From: Verrucomicrobiales bacterium
GTDB taxonomy: Bacteria; Verrucomicrobiota; Verrucomicrobiia; Verrucomicrobiales; Akkermansiaceae
Assembly: GCA_003527555.1 (NCBI GenBank)
Contig: DPWT01000179.1
Span: forward strand, 1-10,582
DNA: 10,582 nt
Direction of reading: 5' to 3'
Shown piece by piece: positions 1-8,354 of this stretch. Numbering within the stretch: the stretch's first letter is position 1; the number at the start of each line of letters is the position of its first letter. The translations under genes and the position numbers were made by a program. Under the pieces are notes generated by a model. It saw nothing but the letters and a program-made list of their open reading frames with translations, had not been told where the DNA came from and did no database searches.

Positions 1-5
1 AGGCC

Positions 6-1223
6 ATGAGTGAAGAAAAAGAAATTGAGTATAATGCGAATCAACCCGAGGTGGGGGTGATTAGGAAATCAGCACGTTGGCTGATTATTCTGTTAGTTTT
101 TGCTTTGGGTGTTGGTGGTTTTATCGTTCTTAAACACACAGGGCCGACAGCGAATAAAGAGGCGCCACCCCGAGTAGTTCCGCTGGTACGTGTGATCACG
201 GTGAAGTCGGGTGAGAGCCAGATGTTTGTGAGGACACAGGGTCGCGTTGAACCGACTCACAGGACACAAGTGGCATCGGAGGTCATCGGTCGTGTCACAA
301 ATGTGTCGAAACAGTTCAAGGCGGGAGGCGTTTTCAAACACAATGAAATCATGCTTGAGGTTGACAGTGCAGACTATGTCTCGGCGATTGCCAGTGCAGA
401 AGCTGCTCTAGCTGATGCTAACCTTAACTTGGAGCAGGAGATGGCGCGTGCTACTCAGGCACGCCGAGATTGGGAGAAGCTAGGCCGAGGCACACCATCA
501 AAGCTGGTGTTGCGTGAGCCTCAAATTACTAGTGCGAAAGCCAGAGTGTCGGCAGCAAAAGAGGCTTTGGGGAAGGCGTTACGCGATTCGGAGAGAACCA
601 AAATACGTGCCCCCTACGATTGCCGCGTGCAGTCTGCCAATACGGATATTGGTGCCTATGTTATTGCTGGGGCTAAACTTGCAGAGCTATATTCACTCGA
701 TGATTTTGAGATCCGGATGCCTGTTACGATGGAAGATCTGGGGTATCTGAAGTCTACGGGTCAGGGATTTAACGGCTCAGATGTCACAATATTTGCCGAA
801 CTTGCAGGACAAACATGCCAGTGGACTGGTAAAATTGTTCGTAGTGAAGGTAATGTGGACCGTAATACCATGTCTACCCATCTTGTTATGCAAGTGGATA
901 TAAACAACAGGGGAGGGGTCTTCAGTTTACCGCCTACGGGACTTGTCGTTAGAGCTGAGATAACGGGCAAGGTCGTTGATGGCGTAACACAAATTCCACG
1001 CAGTGCATTACGACAAGACGACACCGTGCTTACTCTAGATAGCGAAAACAAATTACTGATCACCTCTGTCAAGATTGCTCGAACGATGGAAAAAACAGTG
1101 CTTGTTTCATCGGGGCTTCCAGATGGCACACGGGTGATTGTCAGTCCTATCGAAATGCCGGTCAACGGTATGGAGCTCGATGTAGAGAATCATAGTGCCG
1201 AGAACGAATTTACTACTCCCTGA
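6..1223 (+). CDS. RND efflux periplasmic adaptor (membrane fusion protein, HlyD/AcrA-like)
   Basis: This is the periplasmic adaptor of a tripartite efflux pump, linking the inner-membrane RND pump encoded just downstream to an outer-membrane channel. A short charged cytoplasmic tail precedes one membrane anchor at about residues 24-43, so it is anchored by a helix and shows no lipobox. Residues 81-122 look like the first half of the lipoyl (barrel-sandwich) domain. Residues 123-197 are Ala/Glu/Arg-rich and fit the alpha-helical coiled-coil hairpin. The second lipoyl half begins at the family-typical KIRAPYDCRV (199-208). A beta-barrel (about 233-320) and a membrane-proximal domain (about 321-405) follow. 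The length of 405 residues is normal. The ATG at position 6 gives a sensible anchor topology, but only five upstream bases are visible and the frame stays open to the window edge, so an earlier start cannot be excluded. Substrate is unknown. The partner TolC-like gene is not in the window. Confidence 0.9.
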   Translation: MSEEKEIEYNANQPEVGVIRKSARWLIILLVFALGVGGFIVLKHTGPTANKEAPPRVVPLVRVITVKSGESQMFVRTQGRVEPTHRTQVASEVIGRVTNVSKQFKAGGVFKHNEIMLEVDSADYVSAIASAEAALADANLNLEQEMARATQARRDWEKLGRGTPSKLVLREPQITSAKARVSAAKEALGKALRDSERTKIRAPYDCRVQSANTDIGAYVIAGAKLAELYSLDDFEIRMPVTMEDLGYLKSTGQGFNGSDVTIFAELAGQTCQWTGKIVRSEGNVDRNTMSTHLVMQVDINNRGGVFSLPPTGLVVRAEITGKVVDGVTQIPRSALRQDDTVLTLDSENKLLITSVKIARTMEKTVLVSSGLPDGTRVIVSPIEMPVNGMELDVENHSAENEFTTP

Positions 1224-1229
1224 TTTACG

Positions 1230-4200
1230 ATGCAGAAAGCCATCCATTGGTTCAGTAAGAATCACGTCACAGCAAATTTTATTATGCTGCTGGTGTTGCT
1301 TGCAGGTTTTACCACTTGGTTTAAGCTGCGCAAGGAGGTGTTTCCCAACATTGCGCTTGATGCTGTGCTCATACAAGTACCTTTTCCTAATGCCACTCCG
1401 GAAGAGGTAGAGGACGGAATTATTTTGCCGGTTGAAGATGCAATAGCCGATGTCGATGGGATTAAGCGCGTCACAGCGACTGCGATGGAATCGATGGGCG
1501 CGGTCACCGTGGAAGTGGAAAACGGTTACGATGTTCGTGAGGTCATGAGTGACCTTAAAACGAAAGTGGATGCGATCACAAATTTTCCTGAAAAAGCAGA
1601 GAAGGTAACACTTGAGGAGGCACGCCTTGATATGCAGGTGATGAGCGTGGCAGTATCTGCGAATGTTGATGAAAAGACGCTACGAGAAATTGGCGGGATT
1701 GTTCGTGATGGTCTGTTAGACTACAAGCCATCGAAGCCAGTCAGTGGTTTTGCAGGTAGCAAGGAGAAGATGATGCGAATGCTTCGTGGCACGCCAAAAA
1801 TTACCAAGGCGGCACTCACTGCGGTTCGTCCTTACGAAATTTCGATTGAAGTATCTGAGGACACTCTGCGTAGATTTGGTTTGACCTTGCAGCAGGTAGC
1901 TAATGCTGTGCGACGCACATCACTGGATTTGCCGAGTGGATCGATTCGCACTACAGCAGGGGAGGTGGTGATCCGGGCAAAGGGGAAGCGATACACCGCG
2001 AGAGAGTTTCAAGATGTTGTCGTAATGTCCAAACAAGATGGATCCGAACTACTATTGCGTGACATCGCCAAGGTGGTGGACGGATTTGAGGATGTGGAGA
2101 TAAGTTCAAGTTTTGACGGCCGGCGTACGGTTTTGGTGAATGTTTACCGTACTGGTGAGCAAGACACTCTGCTGATTGCCGATGGAGTAAGGGATTATAT
2201 CGAAAATGTGGCGCCTTCACAGCTGCCAAAGGGAGTGAAGCTGGAGTTATGGAATGACGCGAGTAAATTGTTAGATGGTCGGCTTAGTTTGCTTATCCGT
2301 AATGGCTCGACTGGGCTTTTGCTGGTATTCATTGTGCTGGCATTATTTCTTCGACCGAGTTTGGCATTTTTAGTAGCCCTTGGAATCCCGGTTTCGTTTG
2401 CAGGAGGAATTTGGCTGATGCCTGAACTTGGAGTTTCCATAAACATGATTTCCCTGTTTGCCTTCATTCTTGTGTTAGGAATCGTGGTCGACGATGCCAT
2501 TGTAGTGGGGGAAAATGTATACAGCCGTATCCAGCGGGGTGAACATCCGCGCGAGGCCAGTTGGCGTGGTACGCACGAAGTTGGCACGGTTGTTGTATTT
2601 GGTATTTTAACAACGATTGCGGCGTTTACTCCGATGCTTGGGTTGAGTGGTGTGAGTGGAAAAATTTGGCCGAATATTCCTCTTATTGTAATCCCCACAT
2701 TGTTATTTTCATTGTTACAATCAAAGTTTGTTTTGCCGGCACATCTGGCTCTACTCAAGCCGCACGGTAAGGTACAGGATGCGAATATTATATTTCGTGT
2801 TCAACGCAAGGTTGCGGGTGGGCTTGAGCGATTTGTCGAGAGTATTTACCGTCCTCTACTCAAGCGTTGTTTGAGGCACCGCTATATTGTATGGTCTGTT
2901 TTTCTTTCGCTGTTGCTGTTAGTCTTTGGGTTAGTGGCTGGCAAGTGGGTGCCGTTTGAGTTTATGCCTAAGGTGGAAGGTGATGTGGTTACTGCGAAAT
3001 TGGAAATGCCGGTCGGTGTTCCGTTTTCTACGACCGAGGGAGCAATTCAGCGTATGGAAGAAGCTGCGCAAGTCGTGGGATCTCGACATGAGAACATTTA
3101 TGGCAGTGCGATATCTGTGCATATTCTTGCATCTGCTGGGACGCAACCATTTCAGACTGGTTTTGGGGGAGGTCGCACGCCGCTTGGTAGTAACCTTGGT
3201 GAAGTGACCGTGCAGTTATCACCGGCAGCAGATCGTGATATTTCAGCTGATGAGTTTATTGCGGAGTGGCGAAAAGAGATAGGGCTAATTCCTGGTGTAG
3301 TTGAATTGAGTTTTAGACAAGAAACTGGAGCAGGAGGTAACGCGATCGATATTGAAATTTCAGGTCGTGATCTTGTGATGTTAGAAAAGGCATCGATACA
3401 TATTACTGATCAGTTGGCTGGATACACAGGTGTTAAAGATATAGCTACGAATAATCGCAGAGGGAAACGAGAGCTGGTTTATGAAGAAGTCACTCCAACT
3501 GGCAAAGCACTTGGATTTAATCTGCAGTCGGTAGCTAGTCAGATTAGGCAGTCGTTTTACGGTGAGGAAGTTCAGCGCATCCAACGTGGTCGGGATGAAG
3601 TTAAGGTGATGGTGAGGTATCCTTCCGATAAACGTAAATCAGTGGAAAACCTAGAGGATGTGCGCCTGCGGACATCTAATGGTGATGAAGTGTCGCTTGC
3701 GGAGGTGGCTATTGCGCGCCCGACGCGAGGGCCTGCATCGATTCATCGAGTTGATCGCAAACGTTCGATTAAAATAAGCGCAGATGTTGATCGTGCCAGA
3801 GCTAATGCGAATGAGATCGTTGAGCGATTTAACAGCGAAGTGCTTAGCCCGCTTTCTTCCCAATTTCCGGGTGTGAGATGGGATTACCTTGGGGAGCAAA
3901 AAGATCAAAAAGATAGTATCTCGGAAATGGCAGGGAAATTTGTTTTTGCCATGTTAGGAATTTACATACTGATGGCCATCCCGTTAAAATCATATATTCA
4001 GCCGCTCATTGTGATGGCGGTGATTCCGTTTGGATTTGTAGGTGCGGTGATCGGCCATATTTTCATGGGAATGGAGCTTAGCATCATGTCTTTGTGTGGC
4101 ATCATCGCGTTATCTGGTGTGGTGGTAAATGATAGTCTCGTGCTTGTGGATTATGTGAATCGCCACCGCGCTGAAGATTGTGGTTTAGTGGATGCTGTAT

Positions 4201-4439
4201 GGCACGCGGGAGCAGCGCGTTTCAGACCTATATTGCTTACCTCGTTAACAACATTTGCCGGTTTGATGCCCATGTTATTGGAGACTGATATGCAGGCAAG
4301 ATTCCTGATACCAATGGCCGTGTCACTTGGGTTTGGTATTCTTTTTGCAACTACGATTACTCTGATTCTAGTTCCATCAGTCTATTTGATGCTCGAAGAC
4401 ATACGTCGAGTTTTTAGTAGAATTCGGCAAAAATCGTAG
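1230..4439 (+). CDS. RND efflux transporter, inner-membrane permease (AcrB/HAE family)
   Basis: This is a proton-driven RND pump that works with the adaptor encoded 6 nt upstream; with no SD motif, translational coupling is likely. Its 1069 residues are close to AcrB. The layout is the duplicated RND plan: TM1 at about 14-31, a large periplasmic loop, a block of helices at about 353-505, a helix at about 553-571, a second periplasmic loop (about 572-895), and final helices at about 900-1052. The proton-relay acidic pair of TM4 is present in GIVVDDAIVV (D421, D422). At the TM10 position of AcrB Lys940 the sequence is VVVNDSLVLV, giving Asn967 followed by Asp968 instead of Lys-Asn. Residues 164-187 (K/M/R-rich) look like an insertion before the conserved VRPYEISIEVSEDTLRR. 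A glycine-rich stretch (644-655) lies in the second loop. The family is clear. Drug, metal or lipid specificity cannot be read from the sequence, although the lack of metal-pump hallmarks favours a hydrophobic/amphiphilic (HAE) type. Confidence 0.95.
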   Translation: MQKAIHWFSKNHVTANFIMLLVLLAGFTTWFKLRKEVFPNIALDAVLIQVPFPNATPEEVEDGIILPVEDAIADVDGIKRVTATAMESMGAVTVEVENGYDVREVMSDLKTKVDAITNFPEKAEKVTLEEARLDMQVMSVAVSANVDEKTLREIGGIVRDGLLDYKPSKPVSGFAGSKEKMMRMLRGTPKITKAALTAVRPYEISIEVSEDTLRRFGLTLQQVANAVRRTSLDLPSGSIRTTAGEVVIRAKGKRYTAREFQDVVVMSKQDGSELLLRDIAKVVDGFEDVEISSSFDGRRTVLVNVYRTGEQDTLLIADGVRDYIENVAPSQLPKGVKLELWNDASKLLDGRLSLLIRNGSTGLLLVFIVLALFLRPSLAFLVALGIPVSFAGGIWLMPELGVSINMISLFAFILVLGIVVDDAIVVGENVYSRIQRGEHPREASWRGTHEVGTVVVFGILTTIAAFTPMLGLSGVSGKIWPNIPLIVIPTLLFSLLQSKFVLPAHLALLKPHGKVQDANIIFRVQRKVAGGLERFVESIYRPLLKRCLRHRYIVWSVFLSLLLLVFGLVAGKWVPFEFMPKVEGDVVTAKLEMPVGVPFSTTEGAIQRMEEAAQVVGSRHENIYGSAISVHILASAGTQPFQTGFGGGRTPLGSNLGEVTVQLSPAADRDISADEFIAEWRKEIGLIPGVVELSFRQETGAGGNAIDIEISGRDLVMLEKASIHITDQLAGYTGVKDIATNNRRGKRELVYEEVTPTGKALGFNLQSVASQIRQSFYGEEVQRIQRGRDEVKVMVRYPSDKRKSVENLEDVRLRTSNGDEVSLAEVAIARPTRGPASIHRVDRKRSIKISADVDRARANANEIVERFNSEVLSPLSSQFPGVRWDYLGEQKDQKDSISEMAGKFVFAMLGIYILMAIPLKSYIQPLIVMAVIPFGFVGAVIGHIFMGMELSIMSLCGIIALSGVVVNDSLVLVDYVNRHRAEDCGLVDAVWHAGAARFRPILLTSLTTFAGLMPMLLETDMQARFLIPMAVSLGFGILFATTITLILVPSVYLMLEDIRRVFSRIRQKS

Positions 4440-4484
4440 TTGCATTCTGTGATACAAACTGCTTCATTCCGCCCGTCTTCATGT

Positions 4485-4571
4485 GCGCGCGTGGCGGAAT
4501 TGGTAGACGCGCATGATTCAGGTTCATGTGGGCGCAAGCCCGTGGAGGTTCGATTCCTCTCGCGCGCACCA
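4485..4571 (+). tRNA. tRNA-Leu, anticodon CAG
   Basis: A complete class II tRNA of 87 nt including the encoded CCA (4569-4571). The acceptor arm is GCGCGCG (4485-4491) paired with CGCGCGC (4561-4567), with discriminator A4568, as expected for leucine. The D-arm carries GGCGGAATTGGTAGACGC. The anticodon stem CATGA/TCATG closes loop TTCAGGT, which reads CAG and decodes CUG. The long variable arm is a GGGC/GCCC stem capped by a GCAA tetraloop. The T-arm is GGAGG-TTCGATT-CCTCT. It sits 45 nt after the RND pump stop with no visible terminator between, so read-through from the efflux genes is possible. The two bases before the mature 5' end (GT) could pair with A4568 and C4569, lengthening the precursor stem. 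Confidence 0.97.
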
Positions 4572-4734
4572 TTGGGGACAACGGTTACTTGACACGCAAT
4601 GAGTTTTTTTGCGGGCACCGATTTATCTCGTATCAGCTAACATTTCAGCTGTTCTCACTGCCTACTGGGTGTTTAGCGGATTTCTGGCTGGTTTAGTGCT
4701 GTGCACCTGCTGACGGACTACTGGTCCTAGACGA

Positions 4735-6009
4735 TTAAGCAGCGTCAGCACGTTTCCTGCGAAGGATCGGGGGCTTGTTGCCCTCGACCACGGCACGGTT
4801 GATGGTAACTGATTCAATATTGGCGCGTCCGGGGACCTCATACATCACATTGAGCATGATTTTCTCGAAGATTGCACGCAGTGCCCGTGCTCCGGTTCCA
4901 CGTCTGACAGCCTCTTCGGCAAGTGCCGTTAGGCCATCCTTGGTCACTTTGAGTTTAACGCCATTCATGGCGAGCAGTTTGGAATATTGCTTAATAAGTG
5001 CATTTTTTGGTTCGGTTAGCACCTTGATTAGCTCGTTGACCGTCAGCTCGCGAAGGGAGGAAATGATGGGGAGCCGACCAATGAATTCGGGGATGAGGCC
5101 AAAATGAAGAAGGTCTTCAGGTTCTGCCTTTTCGAATAAGTTTATGTTCTCGGTATTGAGTTCGTCCTCTGTTGCCTCTCCCTCGTGAAAACCGAGAACG
5201 TGTTTACCTAGGCGGCGGCTGATGATGTCATTGATGCCGACAAATGCACCACCACAAATAAAGAGAATTTTCTCAGTGTTTACCTGAATGTATTCTTGTT
5301 GAGGGTGTTTACGGCCGCCTTGTGGTGGAACGTTACAGATAGTTCCCTCGAGAATTTTGAGAAGTGCTTGTTGCACACCCTCACCGGAGACGTCGCGAGT
5401 GATCGATACGTTTTGAGTGGTGCGACCAATCTTATCAATTTCATCAACGTAAATGATACCACGCTCGGCGCGCTCGACATCAAAGTCGGCGGATTGGAGT
5501 AGGCGTAGGATGATGTTTTCAACATCATCGCCGACGTATCCTGCCTCGGTGAGTGTCGTGGCATCAACAATTGAGAATGGAACGTCCAGAACATTGGCAA
5601 GTGTACGAGCTAGTAAAGTCTTGCCGGAGCCTGTAGGCCCGAGCATGAGGATGTTCGATTTTTCAATATCAACGTCAACGAATTCCTTTGCAGGGTTTTG
5701 TTGGTGTTGGCGAAGGCGCATGTAATGGTTATAAACGGCAACCGAGAGCACCTTTTTGGCGTATTCTTGGCCGATGACGAATTCATCAAGTTTACTGTTA
5801 ATACTTGCGGGCGTGGGTACATCATCTGATGAGATGTGGGTGTCAGCGACCGTTTGCTTGGGCCCACCGAGCTCTTTTTCTATGATGGATGAGCACACTT
5901 CAACGCACTCATTGCATATATAGACGGCGGGACCGGCGATCAGTTTCTTGACCTCCGAATGGCTTTTGCCACAGAAGGAACACATGGTGAGGTTGGAATT
6001 GCGTGCCAT
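4735..6009 (-). CDS. clpX: ATP-dependent Clp protease ATP-binding subunit ClpX
   Basis: This is the AAA+ unfoldase that recognises tagged substrates, unfolds them and threads them into ClpP. All key parts are visible: an N-terminal zinc-binding domain with Cys10, Cys13, Cys32 and Cys35; Walker A GPTGSGKT (124-131); the pore-1 loop GYVG (157-160); Walker B with DEID (189-192); the pore-2 RKH motif (233-235); the ClpP-docking loop in LGF form (272-274); the arginine finger in EFIGRLP (R312); and sensor 2 GAR (373-375). The length of 424 matches E. coli ClpX. It follows clpP by 110 nt on the same strand, but a strong stem-loop terminator lies in that gap, so expression may depend on read-through or a promoter not recognised here. 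No SD motif precedes the ATG. The gene converges on the efflux/tRNA unit across 163 nt. Confidence 0.98.
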   Translation of the reverse strand: MARNSNLTMCSFCGKSHSEVKKLIAGPAVYICNECVEVCSSIIEKELGGPKQTVADTHISSDDVPTPASINSKLDEFVIGQEYAKKVLSVAVYNHYMRLRQHQQNPAKEFVDVDIEKSNILMLGPTGSGKTLLARTLANVLDVPFSIVDATTLTEAGYVGDDVENIILRLLQSADFDVERAERGIIYVDEIDKIGRTTQNVSITRDVSGEGVQQALLKILEGTICNVPPQGGRKHPQQEYIQVNTEKILFICGGAFVGINDIISRRLGKHVLGFHEGEATEDELNTENINLFEKAEPEDLLHFGLIPEFIGRLPIISSLRELTVNELIKVLTEPKNALIKQYSKLLAMNGVKLKVTKDGLTALAEEAVRRGTGARALRAIFEKIMLNVMYEVPGRANIESVTINRAVVEGNKPPILRRKRADAA

Positions 6010-6048
6010 TGTATGTGAGTGGGTAAATCTGGTGGAATAATGGTGCTG

Positions 6049-6091
6049 AAACTAAAACAGCGTGGGGAAGTATACTGCTTCCTCCACGCTG
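6049..6091 (-). terminator. Intrinsic terminator downstream of clpP
   Basis: On the minus strand, a stem of 13 pairs (CAGCGTGG-A-GGAAG against CTTCC-CCACGCTG, with one bulged A) encloses a 7-nt loop and is followed by TTTTAGTTT. This is the form of a rho-independent terminator for transcripts coming from tig-clpP, placed 29 nt after the clpP stop and 40 nt before the clpX start. On the plus strand the sequence after the stem is not U-rich, so it is probably one-directional. It may act as a partial terminator that sets the clpP:clpX ratio, which is inference. Confidence 0.8.
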
Positions 6092-6119
6092 TGACAAATG
6101 CTTAAAATGACGTATCCGT

Positions 6120-6788
6120 CTATTTCGTGTCATCGCCGGAACCGGCTTTGGTGTCATCTGGAAGCTCTTTGCGGCTTTCCAATACCTTATCGACAAGTCC
6201 GTAGGCTGCAGACTCCTCGGCGGACATGTAATTGTCGCGGTCGGCATCTTTCTCTACCTGTTTCTCGGATTTGCCAGTGTGATGAGAGAGGATTTTGTTT
6301 AGACGTTTTTTCAGATTGAACATGAATCCGATCGTGCGTTCGACGTCGGCAGCTGTTCCTTGTGCACCACCGGAAACTTGGTGGATCATCACGTGGGAGT
6401 TGGGTAAGCAGAATCTTTTGCCCTCGGTTCCGGCGGTGAGAAGCACAGCACCCATGGATGCAGCAATACCAATGCAGTAAGTATTTACGTCGCAAGTCAA
6501 GAACTGCATGGTATCGTAAATTGCTAGTCCTGCAGTGACTGAGCCGCCGGGAGAGTTGATGTAAATGTGGATATCTTTCTTAGGGTCCTGCATTTGGAGG
6601 AAGAGCATCTGAGCGATCACCGAGTTGGCAACGCCATCGTCGATGCCAGTTCCGATAAAAATGATGCGGTCCTTGAGTAGGCGTGAATAGATATCAAAAG
6701 CACGTTCACCACGGCCATCTGACTCGATGACGGTTGGTATGTAGTAGTTATTCTTGGGTGTGGAATCCATGTTGTGAGGAATGTTCAT
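6120..6788 (-). CDS. clpP: ATP-dependent Clp protease proteolytic subunit ClpP
   Basis: This is the serine peptidase that forms the double-heptamer chamber and degrades substrates fed by ClpX. The catalytic triad is complete: Ser111 in AASMGA, His136 in MIHQ and Asp185 in DADRDNY, the same numbering as the E. coli precursor. The oxyanion-region motif INSPGG (78-82) and the [14 protein letters not shown] segment near residues 27-38 are present. Residues 1-14 probably form a cleaved propeptide; by alignment the mature N-terminus would be near the Tyr-Tyr-Ile-Pro at 15-18. At 222 residues it is slightly longer than E. coli ClpP (207), mostly from a hydrophilic Asp/Lys-rich C-terminal tail. An internal Met at residue 7 is an alternative start; neither site has an SD motif. 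It lies 17 nt after tig, so the two are surely co-transcribed, and it is followed by a terminator. Confidence 0.98.
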   Translation of the reverse strand: MNIPHNMDSTPKNNYYIPTVIESDGRGERAFDIYSRLLKDRIIFIGTGIDDGVANSVIAQMLFLQMQDPKKDIHIYINSPGGSVTAGLAIYDTMQFLTCDVNTYCIGIAASMGAVLLTAGTEGKRFCLPNSHVMIHQVSGGAQGTAADVERTIGFMFNLKKRLNKILSHHTGKSEKQVEKDADRDNYMSAEESAAYGLVDKVLESRKELPDDTKAGSGDDTK

Positions 6789-6805
6789 ATGTTAATCGTT
6801 ATGAT

Positions 6806-8149
6806 TTAGGCATCTTCTTTTTCAGTTTCGACCTCCTCTACCTTTGCGCTGTCTACAAGAAAGTCAATCGCCTTGCCAATCAAGATGGAGTTTCTGATGC
6901 TCGAAATGCGGCCTGAGCGTTGTAGCTCCTTCATCATGGCCTTGGGAGCTTTTTTCTGCTGCTGAGCCATTCCGGCTACACGCTGTGCTACCTCGGTGTC
7001 AGAAACTTCGATTTTTTCCTCGTTAGCAATTTCTTGGAGAATGAAGTTTGTTTTCAAGTTATTGCGTGCTTGCTGTTGAGCGGTGGCGACGATAGCGGCT
7101 TGGTCAGCGGCGATGTCCTCATCACTCATGCCTGATTGGGCGCCTCGTTGAACCATTTCGTCGGCACTGCTCTGCGCCTCGGCATTGACCAAATCCTCTG
7201 GAAGTGGGAAATCGACTTTGTCCAGTAGTTGTTCAACGATCTGGTTGACTTTCATTTCCTCGATTTGCTGACCTTTTTGTTGGGTAATCTGCTCGGAGAT
7301 AAGCTTCTTGAGATCAGCGACTGTTTTATCCTTACCAAACTGGAGAGTATCGGAAACGAAAGTATCATCAAGTTCTGGTAGCTTCTGCTCTTTGATGCCT
7401 TTTACAGTGGCGTCAAATACGATTTCGGTTCCCCTAAGTTCTTCCATTGGGAAGCCATCGGCTACAGTGCAGGTGATATCTCGCTGTTCGTTCAGCGCCG
7501 CACCTTCGAGCTGTTTGGCGAAGCCTGGCAGGAATGCGTCCTCTTTGATTTGAACCCAGTAATCTTCCTTGCCTGCGAGAATACCAGCGGGTTTTCCAAG
7601 TGCTTCTTCAAGCGGCTTTCCATCGAGTGTAGATGTAAAATCGATCACAGCGATATCGTCTGGCTGTAGCGCGCGGTCTTCGATATCTGAGTATTCTGCG
7701 TAGCGCTCAAGCACGCCGTCGAGCTCACGCTGAACGTCCTCGTCGGTTGCTGCCGTTGGCGGAACCTTGATTTCAAGTTCTTTGTAGCTGGGAAGCTCAA
7801 AACTGGGTGCAAGGGTAAGAGGCATGGTGAAGCTGAGTGATCCGTCGTCTCCGTGGGTGATGCTTTCTGGAGCGTTGAAATTTAGAACTTTAAGTTCATC
7901 ATCGTTCTGGATTGCCTCATGGCAGGCGGCACTTACCAGACGCTGTTCGAGCTCTTGTTTGATATCGTTTCCGAATCGCTTTTCGATGACAGTTTGGGGG
8001 ATTTTACCTGGACGGAATCCGGGGATTTTTGCTTGCGAGCCAAATGCTTGCACGATTTTTTTGCGTTCGTCCTTGGCTTTGTCGGCGGGGATTTCGGCAC
8101 GTAGAGTGGCGGCGCACTCAGCGAGTTGCTTATCAACGGTAATGTTCAT
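6806..8149 (-). CDS. tig: Trigger factor (ribosome-associated chaperone / peptidyl-prolyl isomerase)
   Basis: This is the chaperone that docks at the ribosome exit tunnel and shields nascent chains. The N-terminal ribosome-binding domain carries the signature GFRPGKIP (44-51), equivalent to the GFRKGKVP docking loop of E. coli. An FKBP-type isomerase domain spans about residues 155-250, opening with DDIAVIDFTSTLDG and containing FLPGFAKQLEG (206-216). A long helical C-terminal substrate-binding domain (about 251-447) ends in a Glu/Lys-rich tail. The length of 447 is close to E. coli (432). It is the first gene of a tig-clpP-clpX cluster, a widely conserved order, and a possible promoter lies about 40 nt upstream. 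The ATG fits the conserved N-terminus of the family, although no SD motif is seen. Confidence 0.97.
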   Translation of the reverse strand: MNITVDKQLAECAATLRAEIPADKAKDERKKIVQAFGSQAKIPGFRPGKIPQTVIEKRFGNDIKQELEQRLVSAACHEAIQNDDELKVLNFNAPESITHGDDGSLSFTMPLTLAPSFELPSYKELEIKVPPTAATDEDVQRELDGVLERYAEYSDIEDRALQPDDIAVIDFTSTLDGKPLEEALGKPAGILAGKEDYWVQIKEDAFLPGFAKQLEGAALNEQRDITCTVADGFPMEELRGTEIVFDATVKGIKEQKLPELDDTFVSDTLQFGKDKTVADLKKLISEQITQQKGQQIEEMKVNQIVEQLLDKVDFPLPEDLVNAEAQSSADEMVQRGAQSGMSDEDIAADQAAIVATAQQQARNNLKTNFILQEIANEEKIEVSDTEVAQRVAGMAQQQKKAPKAMMKELQRSGRISSIRNSILIGKAIDFLVDSAKVEEVETEKEDA

Positions 8150-8191
8150 GGTGGCTGGTAGTAAAAAATAGTCTGCGTATAGCGGGGCGGC

Positions 8192-8220
8192 AAGCTAGGG
8201 GTCATATAGCATAGAGTCAA
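8192..8220 (-). promoter_or_regulatory. Possible sigma70-type promoter for tig
   Basis: On the minus strand, TTGACT (five of six matches to the -35 consensus) is followed after 17 nt by TAGCTT, a weak -10 with three of six matches. Its position 42-71 nt before the tig start, in the only long gap of the minus-strand run, is what makes it plausible. The -10 is poor, so this is tentative. The rest of the 205-nt gap between the kinase stop and tig (8150-8354) holds only a 6-bp stem CAAATC/GATTTG with an 8-nt loop (8333-8352). That stem lacks a clear U-tract on either strand. Confidence 0.35.
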
Positions 8221-8354
8221 GAACCATGACGCGGATATGTGTCAGGAAATGAAGGGGTATCAGTACCTTATTGGCGGCAAACCGTGCCAGATACCGTGTG
8301 GCGCTCTAGGCATTGCGTTTTAATAATGCTTTCAAATCGTAAAACGGATTTGAG

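Noticed and set aside
2195..2758. 187-codon minus-strand open frame inside the RND pump gene.
   Set aside because: It lies fully antisense to a clearly conserved pump segment, and its composition resembles a frame shadow with no recognisable domain.
4485..4571. tRNA-Leu as an attachment site for an integrated element.
   Set aside because: No repeat of the tRNA 3' end, integrase or phage-like gene occurs in the window. The neighbours are housekeeping and efflux genes.
4572..4734. Convergent gap between tRNA-Leu and clpX: a TTGACA at about 4589-4594, a CAGCT/AGCTG stem and a GGAC/GTCC stem as possible promoter or terminators.
   Set aside because: The TTGACA has no -10 at 16-18 nt. The stems are only 4-5 bp and have no U-tract on either strand. 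I see no supported feature in this gap.
4775..5107. 110-codon plus-strand open frame opposite the 3' end of clpX.
   Set aside because: It is the mirror of conserved ClpX codons and is a shadow frame.
6786..6788. Choosing Met7 rather than Met1 as the ClpP start.
   Set aside because: Both are possible and neither has an SD. Met1 is kept because it gives a propeptide length and triad numbering identical to the E. coli precursor.
8333..8352. Stem CAAATC/GATTTG just after the kinase stop, considered as a terminator.
   Set aside because: It has six A/T-rich pairs and no U-run after it on the minus strand. It is too weak to call.
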